From contig CALMRM010000294.1 of assembly GCA_937871605.1 (NCBI GenBank), forward strand, positions 1 through 35,708: a stretch of DNA of 35,708 nt, written 5' to 3'. This DNA comes from an uncultured Terriglobus sp. Its GTDB lineage: Bacteria > Acidobacteriota > Terriglobia > Terriglobales > Acidobacteriaceae. The position numbers and the translations under genes were made by a program. The notes below the pieces were generated by a model. It ran no database searches and was not told the DNA's origin. It saw only the letters and a list, made by a program, of their open reading frames with translations. This document shows, piece after piece, positions 31,327-35,708 of this stretch; position 1 is the stretch's first letter, and every line of letters begins with the position of its first letter.

Positions 31327-32657
31327 ACGTGCTGCTGGTTACGTTCTCGTTTCCACCCGCGGGCGGCGTCGGCGTGCTGCGCGCGTTGAGTCTCGCGAAG
31401 TACCTGCCAGAGAGCGATGTTCTCGTAGACGTGCTGACTGCGCGCAACGCGCCTGCCGTGGTGCGCGACGAAGGTTTGCTGCGGCAGGTGCCCGCGTCTG
31501 TGACGGTCCACCGCACCTGGACACTGGACCTGCCCTTCTTCCTGCGGAAGGGAGTCAAGAAGATCCTGAGCCGAAACCGTGGCACGGCAGCATGCAGGGT
31601 GGCTCCGCAGGCAGCTACCGCAGCGAGCGCACCTGAAAAGGCAAACCTGCTGAAGCGATGGATCGCCGATCGCCTCCTGCCCGATCCGCAGGTGGGTTGG
31701 CTGCCCTTTGCCGGGCCCGCTGCGGAGCGCATCGTCCGAACACGGGGAATCGACGCGGTCATCATCACCGTGCCGCCGTTCTCCAGCGTGTTGCTTGCCA
31801 AGCGGCTGCGACGCGCCTTCCCAGACCTCACCATCCTGCTCGACTTTCGCGATGAATGGCTCGACACCACGCTGCAGCTCGTCAGCCTGAACAGCAACCC
31901 ACGGGCCCGACTCGTCGCGGAACAGACGGAACGCGACGCGGTAGCAGCCAGCACGGCCGTGGTCACCGTGACAGAGGCCGCACGAGAAGTCATCCGCGCT
32001 CGCTACCCCGCCGAACCTCCCTCCAAGTTCCTGAGTATCAGCAATGGCTTCGACGGCAGCCCACCCACTGCTCCCGCTCCGCAGCCGCACCAGGCTGCAA
32101 GCGGTCGTGTCACACTCACCTACCTTGGCTCGGTCTACGGCTCCACCGAACCCAGCACTTTTGTAGAGGCGGTGCTTGCCTTGCGACCGGAGTTGCGGGC
32201 AAGGCTGCGTGTCCGCTTTGTGGGCCACTGCGAGCGGCCTGAGTACCGCGAGACACTGCTGCGATTGGGTCCCACGGTCGAGCTGACCGGCTTTCTGCCT
32301 CAGGCCAAGGCGCTGCAGTTGCTGGACGAGACCGACTACGTGCTGCTGCTCTCGCATGATCCAGTCAACGTCTCTGCCAAGTTCTATGACTACCTGCGCG
32401 CGGCCCGTCCGCTGCTGGCCGCGGTGCACCCAGCGGGCGATGTGCGCCGCCGCATCGTGGAGACACGCGCCGGGCGCTGGGCCGACATCGGCAGTCCAGA
32501 GGCGATCCGCGCCATGCTGGTAGACGCGCTGACGACACCCGCTGCGGCGTGCTACCACCCGGACTTCACCGCCATTGCCCGCTACCATCGGCGACCGCTG
32601 GCACGGCAGTATGCGGAGTTACTGCAGGAGCTCGCGTTGGAGAGCAGGCAGCCATGA
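31323..32657 (+). CDS. Family 4 glycosyltransferase (GT4-like)
   Basis: The 444-residue protein opens MNVLLVTFSFPPAGGVGVLRALSLAKYLPES, the GT4-like N-terminal opening with the GG donor/acceptor loop. The C-terminal domain contains VTLTYLGSVYGSTEPSTFVEAVL near residue 260, RVRFVGHCERPEY near 295 and NVSAKFYDYLRAARPLLAAVHPAGDV near 355. The last matches the PxKxFDYLAxGxPxLA motif that replaces EX7E in this subgroup. It probably adds a sugar to the repeat unit. It starts at an ATGA overlap with the deacetylase-like gene, and its own stop overlaps the next GT4 gene (ATGA), so three genes are coupled. Confidence 0.85.
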   Translation: MNVLLVTFSFPPAGGVGVLRALSLAKYLPESDVLVDVLTARNAPAVVRDEGLLRQVPASVTVHRTWTLDLPFFLRKGVKKILSRNRGTAACRVAPQAATAASAPEKANLLKRWIADRLLPDPQVGWLPFAGPAAERIVRTRGIDAVIITVPPFSSVLLAKRLRRAFPDLTILLDFRDEWLDTTLQLVSLNSNPRARLVAEQTERDAVAASTAVVTVTEAAREVIRARYPAEPPSKFLSISNGFDGSPPTAPAPQPHQAASGRVTLTYLGSVYGSTEPSTFVEAVLALRPELRARLRVRFVGHCERPEYRETLLRLGPTVELTGFLPQAKALQLLDETDYVLLLSHDPVNVSAKFYDYLRAARPLLAAVHPAGDVRRRIVETRAGRWADIGSPEAIRAMLVDALTTPAAACYHPDFTAIARYHRRPLARQYAELLQELALESRQP

Positions 32658-33838
32658 GGGTCGCGGTTGTCACGCAGTATTTTCCCACCTCTGCGCAGCC
32701 CTGGGCCGGTCACTCTGCCTATCAAACACTCAAGCGCCTGGCTGCAGCATGCGAGGTCAAGGTCTTTTACCCGGAGGCAAACTATCCTGCGCTGCTGCGA
32801 CCGAAAACCGGTGGCACTGCACTGGACCCGGCCTGGCAGCCTGCGGGCATCGCTGTGGAGTACGTCCGGTACCCGGTGTTGCCGATCATCTCGCGTCCGC
32901 TGAATGGCTGGAACATCTATCGCACGCTATCACCGCGGGTTCGCGCCTGGCAGCCAGATGTGATCTTGAACTACGTCGTCTACCCGGACGGCTACGCAGC
33001 TGTGCGCATCGGCGAAGCCCTGCGCGTGCCGGTGGTGCTTACCGCCATCGGGTCGGACTTGAATCGTATTCCCGACAGGCTGGTGCGGCACTTCACCATT
33101 GCAGCTCTGCGCCGGGCTGCGTTCACCACAACGGTAAGCGGCGACCTCTTGCGCACGGCGCAACGGCTGGGCGCGGACCCCGCCCGCTCCTCTGCCATCC
33201 TGAACGGCTGCGATACCGCTGTGTTCCACCCCAGTGACAGGGCTGCTGCACGGCACGCGCTACAGCTCGACCCCGCGGCGAACATTCTGCTGTATGCGGG
33301 TCGCCTTGATGTGCGCAAAGGCCTGCGTGAACTCGTGGAGGCAGTTGCCGCGGTACGAGCGCGACAGCCGAAGTTGCAGTGCTATTTGCTGGGCGATGGA
33401 CCCGACCGTACGTTGCTGGAACAACTCATTGCCAAGCACACCGCGCAGGACACAATTCGGTTCGTTCCTGCCGCACCCACCGGCACGGTAGCGCAATGGA
33501 TGGCTGCCTGCGACGTGTTCACGCTGCCCAGCTACAAGGAAGGCTGCCCCAACGTGGTGCTGGAAGCACTCGCCAGCGGCAGACCCGTCGTTGCTACCCA
33601 TGTGGGCGGCATACCGGAACTGATGGACGAGCAGAGCGGACGGCTCGTGCCTGCGCGGGAGGCCGCTGCGCTGGAGCGCGCACTGGACGATACGCTGGGC
33701 GGGCAGTGGACGGCGGAGGTCATCGCCGCGCGCCACCACCGTAGCTGGCAAGACGTGAGCGACGACCTCTTGGCGGTCCTGCGCTCGGTCCTCACGCTCA
33801 GCAAGAATGTTCCCGCGACTACGGTCGAGCCCGTGTGA
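32654..33838 (+). CDS. Family 4 glycosyltransferase with intact EX7E motif
   Basis: The 394-residue protein starts MRVAVVTQYFPTSAQPWAGHSAYQTLKRLA. The C-terminal domain has ILLYAGRLDVRKGLRELVEAV near residue 215, CYLLGDGPDRTLLEQLIAKH near 247 and SYKEGCPNVVLEALASGRPVVATHVGGIPELM near 295. The EX7E motif is complete (E-GCPNVVL-E), in contrast to the inverted GT4 gene. The ATG at 32654 overlaps the previous stop; a start 105 bases earlier would run inside that gene without signal. It is the last gene of the rightward operon, with its stop 8 bases from the convergent epimerase stop. Confidence 0.92.
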   Translation: MRVAVVTQYFPTSAQPWAGHSAYQTLKRLAAACEVKVFYPEANYPALLRPKTGGTALDPAWQPAGIAVEYVRYPVLPIISRPLNGWNIYRTLSPRVRAWQPDVILNYVVYPDGYAAVRIGEALRVPVVLTAIGSDLNRIPDRLVRHFTIAALRRAAFTTTVSGDLLRTAQRLGADPARSSAILNGCDTAVFHPSDRAAARHALQLDPAANILLYAGRLDVRKGLRELVEAVAAVRARQPKLQCYLLGDGPDRTLLEQLIAKHTAQDTIRFVPAAPTGTVAQWMAACDVFTLPSYKEGCPNVVLEALASGRPVVATHVGGIPELMDEQSGRLVPAREAAALERALDDTLGGQWTAEVIAARHHRSWQDVSDDLLAVLRSVLTLSKNVPATTVEPV

Positions 33839-33846
33839 GAGCGAGC

Positions 33847-34791
33847 TTACTCAGCCTTACGTATTGTCTCGCGATACCACGCAATCGTCTTCTCCAGCCC
33901 GTACTGCAGGTCCGCCACCACCTCGTAGCCAAGTTTGTCGCGGCTCAGGCTGATGTCGGCCAGCGAGTGCTTTACGTCGCCACTGCGTTCCGGCTGGAAA
34001 TTTACTCCGCCCTGGTAGCCAGTGACCTTCTTGATGACCTCGTACGCATCGAGCAGCGTAACCCGCTTGCCGGTAGCCACATTGAACACGCGCCCGCTTA
34101 CGCTTGAGGGTGCCTTGGCTGCCAGCAGGTTTGCGCTTACCACATTGTCGATGTAGGTAAAGTCGCGGCTGGTCAGGCCATCGCCAAAGATGGTGGGTGT
34201 TTCACCGCGCATCATCATAGAAATGAAGCGGGCCAGTACACCGCTGTACTGCGACGAGGGATCCTGCCGCGGCCCAAAGATGTTGAAGTAGCGCAACGAC
34301 ACCGTTTCCAGGCCGTAGGTACGCGCGTAGCTCGCCAGGTAGTGCTCGCCCGCCACCTTTTGTACGGCGTACGCACTCACCGGTTCGGGCAGCATGGTCT
34401 CTCGCTTGGGCTGCTCCGGCGCGTTGCCGTACGCTGCGGAACTCGCCGCGTACATCAGTCGCTTGACACCGGCATGCCGCGCCGCCTCCAGCACCTGCAG
34501 CGTGCCATTCAGATTGGTGTCGTTGGTACCCAGCGGATCTTCGACCGACTTGGGCACGCTGGCCACTGCCGCCTCGTGAAAGACGTAGTCCACGCCACGG
34601 CATGCATCGCGCAATGCCTCTCCATCCAGAATGCTGGCTTCTCGGAAGTCGAGGGCGACGCCATCCAAATTCTCGCGTTTGCCTGCGCTCAGGTCGTCCA
34701 GGCCGATCACCTCTGCACCCTCAGCAAGCGCCGCCCGCGCGAGGCTGGAGCCAATGAATCCTGCAGCGCCTGTGATCAGAATCTTTGCCAT
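33847..34791 (-). CDS. NAD-dependent epimerase/dehydratase (UDP-sugar 4-epimerase, GalE/WbpP-like)
   Basis: The 314-residue extended SDR has MAKILITGAAGFIGSSLARAAL with the GxxGxxG NAD motif at residues 8-14. The catalytic region lies near 137-145 (EPVSAYAVQKVAGEHY: Tyr and Lys of YxxxK), with SSAAYG near 120. GPRQDPSSQYSGVLARFI is typical of UDP-GlcNAc/UDP-GalNAc 4-epimerases. It supplies a sugar nucleotide for the exopolysaccharide. The ATG at 34791 has GGAGAG just upstream; the longer frame adds 36 residues of unrelated sequence. It is transcribed leftward, between the GT4 gene and the terminal PEP-CTERM gene. Confidence 0.92.
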   Translation of the reverse strand: MAKILITGAAGFIGSSLARAALAEGAEVIGLDDLSAGKRENLDGVALDFREASILDGEALRDACRGVDYVFHEAAVASVPKSVEDPLGTNDTNLNGTLQVLEAARHAGVKRLMYAASSAAYGNAPEQPKRETMLPEPVSAYAVQKVAGEHYLASYARTYGLETVSLRYFNIFGPRQDPSSQYSGVLARFISMMMRGETPTIFGDGLTSRDFTYIDNVVSANLLAAKAPSSVSGRVFNVATGKRVTLLDAYEVIKKVTGYQGGVNFQPERSGDVKHSLADISLSRDKLGYEVVADLQYGLEKTIAWYRETIRKAE

Positions 34792-34905
34792 GCACTCTCC
34801 AAACGCCAGAACGTACCGCGTGAGCTGGCAGTTTGCTCCACCGATGATACGTGGTGAAGACGCATGCAGACGGGCTCTACGCCAGCAGTGATACTGCATA
34901 GTTCA

Positions 34906-34925
34906 TCGGCACCTGTCCGTGCCGA
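34906..34925. repeat. Inverted repeat upstream of epimerase gene
   Basis: TCGGCAC (34906-34912) and GTGCCGA (34919-34925) are perfect complements across 6 bases, 115 bases upstream of the epimerase start. The half site TCGGCAC also begins the operator-like palindrome upstream of the exosortase gene. No T-run follows on either strand, so regulation is more likely than termination. Confidence 0.5.
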
Positions 34926-34940
34926 ATGAGCAAAACGACA

Positions 34941-34974
34941 ACCGGCACCGCGCCTTGCTGGCCGCGATGCCGGT
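34941..34974 (-). terminator. Terminator candidate after PEP-CTERM gene
   Basis: On the minus strand ACCGGCA (34974-34968) pairs with TGCCGGT (34947-34941), with further pairing of CGCGGCC and GGCGCGG inside. It is followed by TGTCGTTTTG (34940-34931), a moderate T-run. It begins 21 bases after the stop of the PEP-CTERM gene. Confidence 0.55.
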
Positions 34975-34995
34975 GTGAGATGAAGCGGAGTGTGA

Positions 34996-35708
34996 CTACG
35001 CTTTTACGAAGCGGCGACGCAGGAAGCCCGCCGCGGACAGCACGCCAGTACCCAGCAGCAGGAACGAGCTCGGTTCAGGCGTAGGCGCAATCTGCGTTAC
35101 GGAGACACCGTCCAGCAGTGAGAAAGGAGGTTCGCCGTTGGGGGTGCCATTGGCTAGGAAGCTCAGCGTCTCGCTGGTACTGGTGGCGGTAAAGTTCAGC
35201 GTCTCATAGTTCCAGCCGGTAAAGCCGTGATTCTGGTTGGCCAGCATAGGGGTGGACTGGCTCTGCGTCGCTTTACCGTCGCCCAGGCTCACAGTGAATC
35301 CCTCGGTGGTCAGGCCATCGTACCCGTACTGCTGCGCACCCGCGTACCAGAACGAAACCTGAGTGTTCAGTCCGACGGTCAGCCCTGTCAGCACCTGCGA
35401 GATGGTCGATGGCTCGTACACGCCGTCCATGGCCAAGAAGTTGCCGCCGTCCGGGCTGGGTCCGATGCCATTGCTCTTGCCATTCTCAAGGCCCCAAAAA
35501 GAGACGGTGCCTGCGTTGCCATACGCGGTGGCGTACGCGCCGTTGCTGTTGGTGGTGCTGGTACCGCTAACGACAAAGTTATAACCGACGTTCTTACCAT
35601 CGTAAGTATTGTTAGTCCAACCGGCTAAGTGCTGTGAGTCGGCGGGGTTGTTATTAAATACGTAGTCCACCTGTGCCGAAACGCCCGAGTAGGTCGTCTG
35701 CTCAAAGC
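34996..35708 (-). CDS. PEP-CTERM sorting-signal protein, N-terminus cut by window edge
   Basis: The visible 236 residues end in a PEP-CTERM sorting signal: TPEPSS, the helix FLLLGTGVLSAAGFL, then RRRFVKA. The body is an Asn/Gly/Ser/Thr-rich β-sandwich-like region with FLAMDGVYEPSTISQVLTGL and TEGFTVSLGDGKATQ. This resembles exported PEP-CTERM proteins with a carbohydrate-binding or jelly-roll fold. The frame stays open past the GTG at 35670 to the edge (upstream reading FEQTTYSGVSAQ), so the true start and the signal peptide lie outside the window. It is likely processed by the exosortase encoded here. Confidence 0.9.
   Translation of the reverse strand, partial: FEQTTYSGVSAQVDYVFNNNPADSQHLAGWTNNTYDGKNVGYNFVVSGTSTTNSNGAYATAYGNAGTVSFWGLENGKSNGIGPSPDGGNFLAMDGVYEPSTISQVLTGLTVGLNTQVSFWYAGAQQYGYDGLTTEGFTVSLGDGKATQSQSTPMLANQNHGFTGWNYETLNFTATSTSETLSFLANGTPNGEPPFSLLDGVSVTQIAPTPEPSSFLLLGTGVLSAAGFLRRRFVKA

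Noticed and set aside
31101-32588. Long minus-strand open frame over the deacetylase-like and GT4 genes
   Set aside because: It crosses two genes with strong family motifs on the plus strand. No start signal or recognised domain supports it.

Overview
The window looks like chromosome from a high-GC, Gram-negative-type bacterium. An Acidobacteriota member (Terriglobus/Granulicella-like) is my best guess. That rests on the combination of a ParABS locus next to a probable rsmG end, an exosortase/PEP-CTERM system with an exopolysaccharide locus, and a secreted PCYCxC protein; no rRNA or other marker settles it. ParABS beside rsmG usually lies near the replication origin, but I see no dnaA gene or clear DnaA-box cluster.

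Left part (1-11 kb): the 3' end of a probable rsmG, parA and parB with three parS-like sites, a membrane methyltransferase, an HU protein facing it across a shared hairpin terminator, a DUF2461 protein, a small coiled-coil membrane protein, a secreted protein with a TonB-C-like domain, a secreted PCYCxC protein, a GT-C glycosyltransferase, a two-gene set (acyltransferase 3 and a Tat-exported threonine-aldolase-like enzyme), and an SRPBCC protein.

Middle (11-15 kb): an MDR oxidoreductase, then a compact AT-richer island of two overlapping genes (a 264-residue protein of unknown function and a 196-residue PIN-domain protein) with its own promoter and very strong ribosome binding site. This is the best candidate for a little-described system, of toxin-antitoxin-like or defence-like layout. 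It is followed by a stomatin-like SPFH protein and a secreted unknown.

Right part (15.3-35.7 kb): an exosortase and exopolysaccharide locus with a PEP-CTERM protein gene at each end. Leftward genes encode a Wzx-type flippase, a TPR lipoprotein, EpsI and the exosortase. Divergent from them, rightward genes encode a Wza-type export protein, an outer-membrane barrel candidate, a Wzz-type chain-length protein, a BY-kinase, a polyprenyl-phosphate sugar transferase, a GT2, a deacetylase-like protein and two GT4 enzymes. An inverted GT4 gene and a GalE-like epimerase run leftward. Together these could make the lipid-linked first sugar, extend and modify the repeat unit, flip it, control its length and export it, while the exosortase processes PEP-CTERM proteins. 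No Wzy-type polymerase or PrsK/PrsR regulator is visible here. Two palindromes in the exosortase/export divergent region and a MerR-like promoter layout before the first PEP-CTERM gene suggest local regulation.

No tRNA, rRNA, CRISPR array or insertion sequence was recognised. All functions are read from sequence motifs without database searches.
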